A DNA stretch of 64,000 bases from Allygus modestus (GCA_963675035.1 OY776111.1:532056518-532120517); one strand, 5' to 3'. Counted from the stretch's first letter, positions 22,277 through 33,529 are shown. Made by a program: numbers and translations. The notes: a model not told the origin generated them from the sequence alone.

Positions 22277-25200
22277 TATATATATATATACAGTTTCGAA
22301 CGAATGGTGTTTTTGGGGTCTGGGGACCTCAAAACGAAAAGTTATCATGGTCCCGGGCCTAGGTTTTACCATGCCGACTACGGTAATAGCTTCTTCCCTA
22401 TAGGGGAAATTCGCTAAAACTAACAAATTCTTACAATTACAAGATATTTTAAAGTTTAGAATTTAGTTTTTACTAGCTGCTTTGCAACGGGGTGAAAATT
22501 CAGAGTAGAAAAATTGTAAACTAAACAATGACAGTCTGCAGTTAGATATACTCCTTATAACAGCTGTTTATTTAAATTAATTAAATTAGGAAAACACATG
22601 TGACAGAAACAAAATTAAACTCTCCTCCATATGAATAACATGGGAATTTGGAAGTCCCGTGGGGCAGAGCCCTGAGGACATTTCTAAACGGCAATAAGCC
22701 TATGACACTCCTCGGTACATATACTACATTTGTGCAAAATTTCAGCAGAATTGGTTCAGTGGTTTTGCCGTGATGGAACAATGGACAGACAGACAGACAC
22801 CACCTCATTTTTACTTTCTCCCCCTTATACGTAGTATATGGAGAAAGTTCGTCAAAATTTTTGAATTTGAGTTGGTGGAAATATTTGTTTTGGTGCTCCC
22901 TGAACCCAAAAAAGTTATTTTTACGTGATGTCTGTGTGTCTGTCTGTCTATCTGTATGGATGTGTACAGAGCTACAACCCTAACCAATAAGTCCAATTTT
23001 TATGAAATTTGGTTTGTAGGTACTAAAATCCACGATATCTCCAGGAGTTTTTTTTCATTTTTTTGAATTTTTGATTTTGGAGGGTAATTATCCTCCAAAA
23101 ACCGCCAAAAAAACATGAAAAATCAAGATTTATCAAAAACGGCTCTAACGATTTTGATTAAACTTTAGTAGTTTGTAGAACTTTAGTTTTCAAAAAAATG
23201 ACACTACCCGCATTTCTGTAAAAATTTGGGTTCAGAAATTACAAAACTTAAAATAAACGAAATTCAGATTTTTGCATTTTTCATAAAAAAACATAAGTAT
23301 AAAAAAATATTACCCCATTCACCATTAAAAAGAACTTAAAAAAACTAAATAATTTAGTATTTTGAATTACTACGATAACTGGTTGCGGAGAAAATTTAAA
23401 TTTTCATTTTGCGGTAAACGCAGTTCGCTGTCCAATGTTATTCTTATGGCGAATACAAAAATTACTATTTCTCTATTATTTGTTGATCAATTTCGTTCAA
23501 ACTTTATTTGCTTGTCAATTTAGCACTGACCAATAGAGGAAATTCGAAATATGTTTCCCCTTGATAACCCTGAGGGCATAGAGAGCATTTCCCCTCTTAA
23601 AAACACGTGTAGCGATGGATTCTGTAGTGCCTCCAAAGCAGGGATTTGGGTGGATGTTTTTGAAAACAACTTGTTTACAAGATTTTCTGTACATTCGACC
23701 GTGCTTTGTATTCTATATTTAGTAAATAAAAAGTAATTTATTCATTAAAGTTGGGCTAAAAGGGAGAAAGTATGTGTCAGTTTCCTGATACCGTTTATTA
23801 TAATAGTAGTGATTAATAATTTAGCACATTTTTAACAAAAAGGTTATCAAGACGTAAATGTTTATCCAGAACAAAGAAAAGTCTACAAGTTTTAATTCGC
23901 TCCCAACCAAAATACTAGTTACGGTACTGTAATCTTTAGGTTCAAACTAGACAAACAAACCAACACCATTTGCGAACAGCTGCTATGTATTTACACTGCA
24001 CAGATTAGAGTGGCAGCTGTCCACCGTCATTTAGAGCTTTTAAGATATTGTTTTTGGGGAAAAGCATTAATGGGGCAGTATTTTTAATTCTGTAATTTTT
24101 AACACAATGTCCTTTACACAATGTAACTTGTGTTCAAAGACAAATAAAGATATTATCCTATACTCTAATATGAGTAAGGTTTGCTTGCTTGCGACACGGA
24201 TCTCAAAAACGGCTCCAACGATTTCCTTAAAATGTTCGAAATAACTAATTTCTGGGATAAAAATAAGTTCTAGACAGGCTCACCCCCAGGAAAAATCAAA
24301 TAATGTAAAAAAACTAAAATAAAAAGTTAAAAAATTAACATTGGGCTTATGGAGTTTCAAATCAAAACAAAAGAATTGTAACAGCTGTTCATAATCAACC
24401 AGGGAACTGTCAAAGTAATACTCATGTTGTATATGAATTATTATCATGTGGTTTCCTGAGAGCAGTGATTAAAAAGATTACATAAATAGAGTAGTACAAT
24501 AAATCAAAGGGATATTGAGCTATAAATAACTGGAGTGACCTTAAAAATGTAGAAGAGTCAAATGAGTTATACAAATCTGATTATCAGTAGGGGGAAGTAG
24601 TGAAATATTAATCCAAGTCATCTAAACAAACTGAACTGGCCTTCCCCCGAGCAAAGCTCGGACCCCCAGGTACTTATTATTAATTCTTGTAAAGACAAAT
24701 TTATTCTTAGAAAATTCAACCTTTCATAGATAGCCTATATAAGCATAACACAAAATTTGCAGTCTGTAGCCTATAAGTCATAGTACTTGTGTGTTTTGTA
24801 GAACACTAATACATAAAATGTAATGGTTAGGTTTTACACATCTCCTTTGTGCATGGTATTTCCGTCTTCGGTTTTCATCTGTTACCATATGTTATTCATC
24901 TGTAGTGTTTCATCTGTTATTCCCTGACTATCTCTTACAACAAAATTTGTAATTACGACTAAATTTATTACTTGTCTTAACTTTTCAGTTCACGTATTCT
25001 GATCATTGTAAACATGTTATATTGATGTTAACATCTGACATTACAAGATACACTGAGTAAATTGAATTGATAGGAGATTTTAATGTTTAACGATCTGTCG
25101 TCATGTTTCTCTATACCGTATCAACCTATTTTATTCTCAGTTTAAGACATTTTATACCACATCAGTGAGATTTTGACTTGTGTTTGTAGGTCCGGTAAAA

Positions 25201-27492
25201 CAATCTGAGGCTTAACCAAGAAGCCAGACTACAGATAGCTGAGTGTATCGGAACTGTGTTTTTTACAACACTAGCACTAAGAAACCTAACCTAACCGCTG
25301 CAGCACACTGCACAATTTCAACATTAGGCTTTTACCTTACTTACCTTATTAAGACGTATCACAAATAGTTAGTTTCCACGCAGAAAAAACTACACAAAAT
25401 ACAATACCTGGTAAACTGAGCCTGTAGGTTTTTTGTACGTATTTCAATCCGTGCACAATTTCTCTCTGAACGATGAAATCGATGCGGATTCTGTAGGAAA
25501 CTCCTTCTTTGATGACAAACACCTACAAAAAGAGAAACTTTAAAAACGATTCTCACGCAATTCCTGGGGGTATAAAGAAAGTCATATTTATCCAGGCTTT
25601 TAATATAGGTATAGTACATCATTAACCTAGAGGTTAATTTAGCCCAGTTATCTAAAGATAATGGGTCTATTCAAATTGATTAACTAGACATCTGTAGTAC
25701 CAAATTTAATGTAATAATTTATTGTTATACTATGCTTGTTTGTTATTATGCTTATTTAAAATTAAAACTGGTGTCATAATATAAATTTTATATTTAATTT
25801 AGTTTATGTTATTTAAGGAATTATTTGCAGACATTTTCTGTCACATTAGTAAAAAGAATTTTTTGTTTGTTTAGCCTTCGACCATGTAGTTCTTGATTTC
25901 TGATAAAATTACTGCCACCAAATTTCAAATATTGCAAACAGAAATACCCCCATTGCAGCAAACCAGCAAACCTGCATACTCAGTGAATTTCCAATGAAGA
26001 TATAAATGTCTTTAATACTTCATAAAGCCACTTACCGAGTTTCATAAAAAAACATTCACAAACAAGAATACATCCCATTTTAATTATTCTCCATAAGAAT
26101 AACATTGGGGCTGAGTAAGCAGGTTTGCTGCATCAAGGAACACAACAAATGGGTTTTTATGTTATACCAGTTTTTATTAATTTATGTTTATAGTTAAGGG
26201 AGACATAGAATTTAGTTATTATCCACAAGAATAACATGGGGCTGAGTATGCAGGTTTGCTGCTACGGGAGCCTTTGGCAAAACATTATTATTTTGAGCAA
26301 ATATCAATAGACCACAACCAGATGAAGCCGTATACCAAGTTTCGCCAGTATACGTTCATAAATAGGCGAAATATAAATTTTTCTTTTCCTCCATAAGAAT
26401 AACATTAGACAACGTACTGGGTGTAGCACTTTCAATATCTCGGGAACCAATTGATGTAAAGGAATGATCAAAATAAAAATTGGGTGTTTTTTTAAGCTGA
26501 ATCCAATGGTAAAAACTACAATTTGAAAATTTCAAAAATTATATGTAAAAAATTAAAAAAAAACCAAAATACCTCTTAAGATAGAGCGAAATGGCTGATT
26601 TTCGAACTTAAAAGTCATAAATGTTGTTTTACATGTTTATACCAAATTTCATCAAAATCGGTCCTTTTTACGAGAGTTATCTATATATACATATATATAC
26701 CCCCGTCGCAGCAAACCTGCATACTCAGCGAATTTCCAATGCATATATATGTATCTTAATACCACATAAAGCCACATACCAAGTTACATCAATATACATT
26801 CATAAATAAACGATTTATGACATTTTAATTATTCTCCATAAGAATAACATGGCAGCTGAGTATGCAGGTTTGCTGAAGCAAGGAACACAAAAAATGGAGT
26901 TTTATACAAATATCAATATAACTCATTTAGGGAAAGCCACATACCAAATTTCATTAATTTATTTTCATAATGAAGGCAGATAACACGTTACTTATTCCCC
27001 ATAAGAATAACATGGGGCTGAGTACGCAGGTTTGCTGCTACGGGAGCCTTGGGTAAAAAATTGTCTTTTTGAGCAAATATCATTGGTCCACAACCAGATG
27101 AAGCCGTATACCAAGTTTCGTCAGTATACGTTCATAAATAAGCGAGATATAAAATTTTTATTTTTCTCCATAAGAATAACATTAGACAACGTACTGTGTT
27201 TAGCACTTTCAATATCTCGGTAACCAATTGACGTAGAGAAATGATCAAAATACCAAATTGTGTGTTTTTTTAAGCTGAATCCAATGGGAAAAAATAAAAT
27301 TTGACTATTTCCAAAATTATATGTAAAAAATTCGAAAAACCCACTTTTGGGGTACAAAACCCCCCCAAAATACCCCTTCGGATAGAGCGATCTGGCTGGT
27401 TTTCGAACTTAAAGTCATAAATGTTGCTTTACACGTTTATACCAAATTTCATCAAAATCGGATAATTTTTACGAGAGTTATCGTGCTCACGG

Positions 27493-27530
<38 letters not shown>

Positions 27531-30500
27531 TTTCGAACGAATGGTGTTTTTGGGGTCTGGGGACCTCAAAACGAAAAGTTATCATGGTCCCGGGCCTAGG
27601 TCTTACCATGCCGACTACGGTAATAGCTTCTTCCCTATAGGGGAAATTCGCTAATATATATATATAGTTTCAAACTAATGGTGTTTTTGGGGTCTGAGGA
27701 CCTCAAAACGAAAAGTTCATGGTCCCAGGCCTAGGTCTTACCGTGCCGACTATGGTAATAGCTTCTTCCCTATAGGGGAAATTAGCTAAAAAATGTTACT
27801 GGAGGGCAAGCGTGTGCAAGAGGAAGTGATGAGCATTGTTCGGTATTGTGCATCCGAGTGTAGAGTGTGGGTGTCAGAGAATGAGTGGGTGCATGTGTAC
27901 TGGTGAATGTTTGTCAGAGTGAGATGGTATGCCTGGCAAGTTTCCAGAAACTCAAAAAAAACATTTTTCTGTTGTTTCTCTCTTTTCTCCATATAACCGG
28001 TTTTCCCCATATAGTTTTGTAATATTTGCCGTGTAAAGTGAATTTCGCCTGTGTACAGTTTTGCATCTTGAGAGACTTAAGTATTCGGCCCCTTTGCACA
28101 AGCTTCGCTTATGCGGGAACCTTTCAAATGTATACTGTAATTTTGAACGACTGGATTGAGAAAAAAATTACATTAAGCCACCCATAATATAAAAAAGTAG
28201 GTATAAAAACATTGATAAACAAACTTAAAACTAAATAAAAATCTGCTCCATCAATAATCCTTAAAAACCTAACACAGTAATTATGTATTCCGAACAATAA
28301 AGAAAACCGAATTCAGGGCTTGTTTAAAGTCTGTAGCGATTGTGACTGATTTATCCTCCCAGGCAACTCTCACAGAGCTGAAGGCCCATCAGTCAAAGGT
28401 GTCCAAACATCTGATCAGAGGGTCCGAGAATAACTCGCAATAAACCGCGTGAAGAGTGGCGCCTATAACTGTCCGCCGTCTGACGAGCATCTCATACCGC
28501 ATCAGCCAGATCGTTTCCCTTCATTTACTTTCCTGTTTTAAAATTCTGCTCTAAATTGAACTAAAATACCTATATTTTAGGAAATTTCAACTTCAGAAGA
28601 AGCTATTACTGTTGTTGGATGGTAAGACCTGGACCCGGGACCATGATAACTTTTCGTTTTGAGGTCTCCAGATAATGAAAACACTATTCGTTCAAAACCC
28701 AATATATAACTCACCTATGTCCAACAATGTGATACTTTCATAAGATTTGATTCAAGACAAAATTTTGTAAGATTTTATTTGGGGGGGGGGGGTTTGGACC
28801 CCAAAAATGTTTTTTTTCCACATGATGATTTTTAAAATCAAATGTTGTTTTTGTCACTGGATTTAGGTTAAAAAAACACAAATAACTTAATAGGCTATTT
28901 TGAATTACTGATCCGTGTCAATTGGTTTATGAGTAATTTAAAGTGCTTTTGATTTAATTTAATTTATTTCCAATGGCAAAAACGCCAATTTGCACAAGAA
29001 TTACAAAAATGTTATGTTTATATGTCATAAGACAATAGCAAGTGCAAATAAAAAATAAACAACAAGCATGAATACTTGTAGTGGTAAACAAACAGGATGT
29101 CAGCGTAGATCAATATCGATATAAATAAAGTGCTAAACACAGTACTTGTCCAATGTTATTCTTATGGAGATTAAGTTAAAAAATGTTTATCTCGCTTATT
29201 TATGAATGTATATTTATGAAAATTGGCATGTGGTTTCACCTGGATGTGGTCTATTGATGTTTGCACACAAAAAAAACAATTACTTTTTTGTTTTCTGCAT
29301 GCCACCCGACCGATTCCTTTCTCCTCGTTGCCAGACAGTAGTCAACCCACTTGTTTCTTCAGTACTAGTCCTGAAACCAGTGGACTGACAACGACAAGGC
29401 ATGTACCCTTATTTTTTAAGTTAGTTAGTCGGCTAGTAGCTGCCCAACCGATTCCTTTCTCCTCGTTGCCAGACAGTAGTCAACCCACCTGCTTCTTCAG
29501 TACTAGTCCTGAAACTAGTGGACTGACAACGACAAGGTATGTAACCTTATATTTTATGTTAGTTAGTCGGCTAGCAGCCGCCCGTTTGATTCCTTTCTCC
29601 TCGTTGCCAGACAGTAGTCAACCCACCTGCTTCTTCAGTACTAGTCCTGAAACTAGTGAACTGACAACGACAAGGTATGTAACCTTATTTTTTAAGTTAG
29701 TTGGTTGGCTAGTATCTGCTCGTCTGATTCCTTTCTCGTCGTTGCCAGACAGTATTCAACCCACCTGTTTCTTCAGCTCGCTCAGGTCCCCAGTCAGGTC
29801 CAGTTCTACGTCCGGTCGATCCGCGACCACTAGCGCCAACCGCTTCACTATCACCTTCCTCTCGTCGCTCTCATCTGGAAACAAACATGCAAACGTTTTC
29901 AACTATTACAAAACTATCCGCATCTGCTACCTCATCGAGACTCATTTGAGCCTTTAAACATGTTTGCAAAAAACAGAATGCAAAGTCAGATTGCATATGA
30001 GAAGAAGAGGTGGTGTATACAGCGAAACAATCTAAATTGATCCGCCTTCACAAACCACAATAAAGAGTTATAAGTGACGGGCAGGCATTAAAAAAATTTG
30101 TAGCCTTTCAAACATCATACACTAAGTCTTGGCGTGATAAAATTGTTGTATCCTTATTTTGGCACTCCTGATAAAACAGTGTTGTTTCCTCCAGATTGCA
30201 TATCACTCTTCCTGTTGGTCACATTACAGGAAAATTTTACAACAAAGATTCTATGCCTTGTTAAACACTCCATGTGGTTTGGCTATCATTAAAGCTTTTG
30301 TGGTGTCCTGTACGGAACCAAATACGTGTATAAGTTTATTTTTACAGATAGTAAAAAAATATATGACTTTAAAAATATACTGAAGTTAGGTAAATATTGT
30401 AATCGTGGGACATTCCTGAGCCAAGCCTTAAGATGGTACACAGTAATGATTAGAAATGTTGTTGGTCCAATACAGCAGTACCAAGCAAAATAGGCTACTA

Positions 30501-32711
30501 CCTTAATTGTTCATAATAGCATACAATTATAGTATTTTTTATCATTATGCCTTAAAAAGTAAGTTGTTTTGTACAACACACTAAGTTTCTCTATGAGGCG
30601 AACAATACTTTTCACAATGCTGTGAATCAATATTATTTGATAATTAAGGGCAAATAATTTTAAAGAAATTAATTTAGTGATACGTATTATGATTGTCAGA
30701 GTATTTATCTTTTGCTAGGACTATAAAGTTGGAAATGATATGGCACAATATCCTCACTTCTGTCATGTCATAAAACAATGTATCAACAATTATGATGAGC
30801 TCAGAATTAAGAAAGTTCAGAATTAAGTGCACAAGATAGACTACATGAATGTTGGAGTAAGTGGGACATTTCAATTTCACAATGTAGACCAGCTGTTTGT
30901 AAACGATCTTACTCATGGATTTTTCAACGAGTTCAGAATTAAGTGCACAAGATAACTTAGACTAGATGAATGTCGGAGTAAGTGGGACTTGCAAATTTCA
31001 CAATGTAGACCAGCTGTCTGTAAACAATCTTACTCAGACCTTTCAACGAAGTTGAGTTAATAAGGGGCTTAAGCACTCATATTTTGCAATCTACAAAGGA
31101 AAAGCTGAAATTGAAGATATATTAGTAAAATTGGCATCTTTTAAACAATGTACAAAGAAAGGTGAACTATTTACACTTGATGAATCATTTGAAATTAGCA
31201 TCGTAGTGGATCAGATTGAACGAACCCTAAACCAGCCTGATGTAGTCAAGAAAGGAGAGAGGGTTTATTATAAATTTGTTTTAACTGATTTCTGGCTTAA
31301 TCCCAATATAAAAAATGTAATAATCCCGTACAGATTTTGTAAAATTGTACATAAGCCTCGATTAACTTAATTAGGCCTAAGTTAAATTGTATCTCTAATT
31401 TGGCTAATATTTTAAAATACATCTAAATATACAAGGCAAAGAATCTGTATTATTAAGTGATCAAATTTAAGTGTTACAAATTAAATATATTGCTGTATTT
31501 AAGCTCACAATCCACACGTGTCCTATCCACACTTTTGTATGTTCCGTAAGAAAAACTACAACATTGAATCAGAGTATGATAAATTAACATTTATGCATAA
31601 GTGCCTTAGAAATATGTTTCACGTTGTGTTGTAAAAATATGAACACACTAATGTAAAGATAATCCGCTGAGTTTTACAAAAGGTTGATATTTCAATTGAG
31701 ATAACCGTATGGTGTCCTGTACGGAACCAGCTTTGAGTTGGATATTTCCAGATAAACCAACACTGAAAAAATGTCTAAAGTTTAGAAAATCTAAAATTAA
31801 AATTAACATATGATTTGGGCTATTTTTTATTTTGTTTAAAGAAATATAAGTATTTTTTTAACTCTATACAATCAAATAAAAGGTTGAAATGTCCCAAACG
31901 GAACTTGGAATGGCTGATCTTCTTCTTGGCCTCCCCGAGTAGTCTGTTTGTGCTCAGAACTAACAAAAGTTCTATGCCTTGTTACATACTATTTTAATTT
32001 GTACTATTTTAATATTGTCTTGACGCTGTTATTTTCTCCCCGAGTAGTCTGTTTGTGCTCAGAACTAACAAAAGTTCTATGCCTTGTTACATACTATTGT
32101 AATTTGTACTATTTTAATATTGTCTTGACGCTGTTATTTTCTCAAAGAAAATGTAACGATTTGATTGATTGAAGTTAGGTCAGGTAGGTTATGTTAGATC
32201 ACGTCCAGTCAGGTTAGGTTAGGTTATGTTAGATCAGGTTAGGTTAGGTCACGTCACGTCATTTCAGATTAGGTTGGTTGAGTCACGTCATGTCAGGTTG
32301 TCAGATTAGGTTGGTTGGGTCACATCAGATCAGGTTACATCACGTCATGTCAGGTTAGGTCACGTAAGGTCAGGTTAGGTTGGTTCACGTCATGTCATGT
32401 AAGATTAGATTGGTTGGGTAACTTAAGTCCAGGTTAGGTTGGGTCGGGTCAGGTCAGGTCAGGTTAGGTTATGTCGAACCAGGTTAGGTCAGGTCAGGTT
32501 AGGTTAGACCTTTGTTCGTTCACAGCAACATACCGACGATGATCTTCTTCTCCTTGGCTTCGCCCAGCAGAGTCTCCTTGTATTTCCGCAAACTCTCATC
32601 CTCCTTGTCCGCCTCGAGGATCTCCTCTATCGTCTTCTCTGGTGGAGGTTTGTAGCTGGACTCCACCTCGTCATCGTGCGCTTCAATCGGGTGCTCTCCC
32701 TCGCCAGACAT
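18168..32711 (-). CDS. RhoGDI: Rho GDP-dissociation inhibitor (four coding exons)
   Basis: Join of complements 32711-32534, 29874-29765, 25522-25408 and 18367-18168: 603 bases, 200 residues, against 204 for human ARHGDIA. RhoGDI extracts prenylated Rho GTPases from membranes and holds them in the cytosol in GDP form. The N-terminal regulatory arm has the family signature SSYKPPPEKTIEEILEADKE and DESLRKYKETLLG. The C-terminal immunoglobulin-like domain that receives the prenyl group follows: VELDLTGDLSELKKQ, FVIKEGVSYRIRIDF, VQREIVHGLKYVQKTYR, HMVGSYPPK, SLFTDDDKNVHLKWEW, ending KKDWKD. All exon phases agree. An acceptor-like TTCTGTTGGCAG six bases before the ATG implies a non-coding 5' exon further right. 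Introns of about 2.7, 4.2 and 7.0 kb are packed with repeats. Confidence 0.96.
18462..18716. repeat. 38-bp minisatellite, seven copies
   Basis: GGTAAGGTTTCAATATGGTA-type units start at 18462, 18500, 18538, 18576, 18614, 18652 and 18690, exactly 38 bases apart. The array lies in RhoGDI intron 3, about 95 bp from the exon 4 acceptor. A + strand GGTAAG string resembling a splice donor recurs in most units. Confidence 0.9.
18717..19454. other. No gene recognised (RhoGDI intron 3)
   Basis: Intronic AT-rich sequence with no recognisable element. Confidence 0.35.
19455..20640 (-). repeat. R1 dispersed repeat, near full length, inverted
   Basis: Reading on the minus strand, it starts with the CCCCGTCGCAGCAAACC end (at 20640) and finishes with the AGGGGAAATTCGC end (at about 19465). 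It contains a long (TA)n tract at 19576-19651. Inside are three or more modules that end in TTATTCTCCATAAGAATAAC followed by a CTGAGTACGCAGGTTTGCTG-type string. Confidence 0.75.
20690..20806 (+). pseudogene. Short coding-like remnant, possibly retroelement tail
   Basis: The frame reads KNLAETLTWLKTAVWRQLVS, then EAKNQLGFEWLQE and a stop, with one in-frame stop upstream. The composition and the TW...WRQLV.EA...LG.EW spacing look protein-like and somewhat like the tail of retroelement polyproteins. There is no start, and the family was not recognised. Confidence 0.25.
20807..21406. other. No gene recognised (between two inverted R1 copies)
   Basis: AT-rich spacer of about 600-770 bp separating oppositely oriented R1 copies. 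Confidence 0.35.
21407..22420 (+). repeat. R1 dispersed repeat, full length
   Basis: Starts AAAATACCCCCGTCGCAGC and ends CTATAGGGGAAATTCGCTAA. Three modules are visible, each ending in CTCCATAAGAATAACAT. A (CA)n/(TA)n microsatellite lies at 22194-22285. An AGCGAATTTCC string near the left end faces GGAAATTCGCT at the right end, a weak terminal inversion. Confidence 0.8.
22469..22806 (-). repeat. R4 dispersed repeat
   Basis: The same roughly 340-bp sequence occurs in the opposite orientation at about 54106-54478. Shared strings include ACTAGCTGCTTTGCAACGGGG, AACAGCTGTTTATTTAAAT, CACATGTGACA, TCCTCCATATGAATAACATG and GACAGACAGACACCACCTC. Confidence 0.75.
22812..23785 (+). repeat. R2-family dispersed repeat (about 1 kb)
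   Basis: It runs from TTTCTCCCCCTTATACGTAG to GGGAGAAAGTATGTGTCAG. Matching copies lie at 43838-44515 (+, 5' truncated) and 48625-49690 (-). It carries a TGTCTGTC microsatellite and the string CAATGTTATTCTTATGG shared with R1. Both outer ends contain GGGAGAAAGTA in inverted orientation. A 61-codon frame at 23551 is repeat DNA. 'R2-family' is a local label, unrelated to R2 retrotransposons. Confidence 0.75.
24170..24395 (+). repeat. R3 dispersed repeat
   Basis: Sequence from AATATGAGTAAGGTTTGCTTG to GGGCTTATGGAGTTTCAAAT recurs inverted at 44516-44735, next to an R2-family copy. Confidence 0.7.
24396..25407. other. No gene recognised (RhoGDI intron 3)
   Basis: Intronic sequence, AT-rich. GCAAAGCTCGG near 24651 resembles the edge of an R4-like element, but no boundaries are clear. 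Confidence 0.35.
25408..25522 (-). CDS. RhoGDI: RhoGDI coding exon 3
   Basis: Acceptor CTCTTTTTGTAG, then GTGTTTGTCATC (VFVIKEGVSYRIRIDF), ending CTCAGTTTACCAG before donor GTATTG. It encodes 38 residues plus one base, a good match to FVLKEGVEYRIKI...KY.QHTYR in the vertebrate protein. An 87-codon frame over it at 25359-25622 is in the wrong frame. Confidence 0.93.
25945..27790 (+). repeat. Three R1 copies in series (truncated, full, 3' end)
   Basis: The first copy runs from 25945 to its microsatellite near 26690. A full second copy begins abruptly there with CCCCGTCGCAGCAAACC (26701) and ends GGGGAAATTCGCTAA at about 27655. A third piece containing only the 3' end follows to about 27788. 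The second copy appears to have landed in the TA microsatellite of the first. Confidence 0.75.
27791..29310. other. No gene recognised (RhoGDI intron 2)
   Basis: A partial minus-strand R1 end lies at about 28595-28700 and R1-like text at 29100-29240. A GC-richer stretch at 28330-28510 has no sustained frame or splice context matching RhoGDI, so its nature is unknown. Confidence 0.35.
29311..29766. repeat. 138-bp tandem repeat carrying decoy splice donors
   Basis: ATTCCTTTCTC-type units start at 29313, 29451, 29589 and 29727, exactly 138 bases apart. The last, partial unit runs into RhoGDI exon 2. On the minus strand each unit contains CTGAAGAA(A/G)CAG followed by GTGGGTTGACTACTGTCTGG, a copy of the exon 2 end and its donor; in the rightmost-used copy this is the true junction. 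138 is divisible by three, so the plus strand stays open over the array by chance. Confidence 0.9.
29765..29874 (-). CDS. RhoGDI: RhoGDI coding exon 2
   Basis: Acceptor TTTGTTTCCAG, then ATGAGAGCGACGAG. The split codon G|AT gives Asp, then ESDERKVIVKRLALVVADRP and DVELDLTGDLSELKKQ. Donor CAG|GTGGGT. The 110 bases plus one from exon 1 give 37 codons and end in phase 0. Confidence 0.93.
29960..30815. other. No gene recognised (RhoGDI intron 1)
   Basis: Intronic, AT-rich. The phrase GGTGTCCTGTACGGAACCA at about 30301 recurs at about 31711, marking an unclassified local repeat. Confidence 0.35.
30817..31040. repeat. Diverged tandem duplication of about 113 bp
   Basis: TTCAGAATTAAGTGCACAAG and the text through CACAATGTAGACCAGCTGT occur twice, starting near 30817 and 30930, with small indels. 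Confidence 0.8.
31046..31370 (+). other. Unexplained open frame, about 108 codons
   Basis: An open frame follows a TGA near 31042 and ends at TAA 31370. It reads YKGKAEIEDILVKLASFKQ, later LDESFEISIVVDQIERTLNQ and VYYKFVLTDFWLNPN. Amino-acid composition is balanced and protein-like, unlike the lysine/phenylalanine-rich frames nearby. There is no ATG in frame and no family was recognised. It may be an exon remnant, a captured fragment or chance. Confidence 0.2.
31931..32140. repeat. Tandem duplication, 105-bp unit
   Basis: CTCCCCGAGTAGTCTGTTTG with its next 85 bases is repeated at 31931 and 32036 almost identically. 105 is divisible by three, which explains the repeated peptide in a small + strand frame. 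Confidence 0.9.
32165..32511. repeat. Degenerate AGGTTAGGTC array (telomere-like words)
   Basis: About 350 bases are built of AGGTTAGGT, CACGTCATGTC and AGGTCAGGT variants. It resembles the TTAGG-derived interspersed arrays common in insect genomes. It lies just inside RhoGDI intron 1, 20 bp from the exon 1 donor. Confidence 0.85.
32534..32711 (-). CDS. RhoGDI: RhoGDI coding exon 1
   Basis: Starts ATG (MSGEGEHPIEAHDDE) and runs 59 codons plus one base to KEKKIIV, with donor G|GTATGT. It encodes the flexible N-terminal arm that contacts the GTPase switch regions. Twelve bases ending TTGGCAG lie just upstream of the ATG and look like a splice acceptor, so transcription probably starts further right. 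Confidence 0.95.
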
Positions 32712-33520
32712 TGTTTACTGCCAACAGAACAAATCTATATAAGCCTATTAATAGGCTAAGAAAATGATTGTGTCACCGATTTTCCGGATATGCGGCATCG
32801 AAGAATTATGAAACTTGGTACCGGTAAACTTATTCAGTATACTTAGGAGATGTGTCGAATGTAAATAAGTTTGTGTTTGGGTGTGTAGGACTATGTCCTT
32901 TAGGCTTTCAAAATTTACATGTTATCCTTTTGGGAACGTGTATTCTGCTTTTAGTATTTGTTTATGCTTTTTATTTAATTTAATAAACAGCTGTGTTATT
33001 TAAATAAATATGTAGTGCAACATGAAGAACAGATGATTCATAAATAAAAAATGTACTCACTACTGGAATGGTAACCCCTTCTCTTATCCGTTTTCACTCC
33101 ACAACAGCAAGAACAGAAAATTCAGGACTTAAGGAAGTAAAATATATTACTGAAACTGGAATGGTACCCTTCTCGAGCTCCAAATTAAACCTGTTTGTGA
33201 GGGGAGGAGGATGACGGATGACAGAGGATGAGGAGAGGATGAGGGATGAAGAGAGGATGAGGTGGGGAGGAGATGATGAGGTGGAGAGGTTTTAGGCATA
33301 GATAAAAAGTCTACTGATTACTGGAATGGTAATGCCCTTTTGCTTTCCATTTTAACTCCACATTAAAAAAATACCTGGGGGTGAGATATTAAACATTTTT
33401 TTCCAAATATTCGTCAAATAATATTTCGTGGAATTTTGATCTTTTGGCAGTCTCTAGTTTTTCATCACACTATTCCAGAAAGTAGTTTTTTTTCAGTATC
33501 AGCTATCAATACCGAAAGTG
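32712..33520. other. RhoGDI 5' flank; purine-rich patch; no coding gene
   Basis: Expected to hold the non-coding 5' exon and promoter of RhoGDI, but no start site could be fixed. Three diverged copies of a roughly 45-base ACTGGAATGGTAACCC...TTTTAACTCCAC string lie near 33060, 33152 and 33318. A GGAGGATGA-rich purine tract spans 33200-33290. Confidence 0.35.
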
Positions 33521-33529
33521 ATATTACCT

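Noticed and set aside
22018..22426. Overlapping frames rich in IYIYIYIY on both strands
   Set aside because: They are (TA)n microsatellite translations inside R1.
25359..25622. An 87-codon minus-strand frame
   Set aside because: It overlaps RhoGDI exon 3 in the wrong frame; the conserved protein is in the neighbouring frame with matching splice sites.
29223..29957. A 244-codon + strand frame with repeated FSSLPDSSQPTCFFSTSPET
   Set aside because: It is the 138-bp tandem repeat (46 codons per unit) read through by chance, opposite to the well-supported RhoGDI exon 2.
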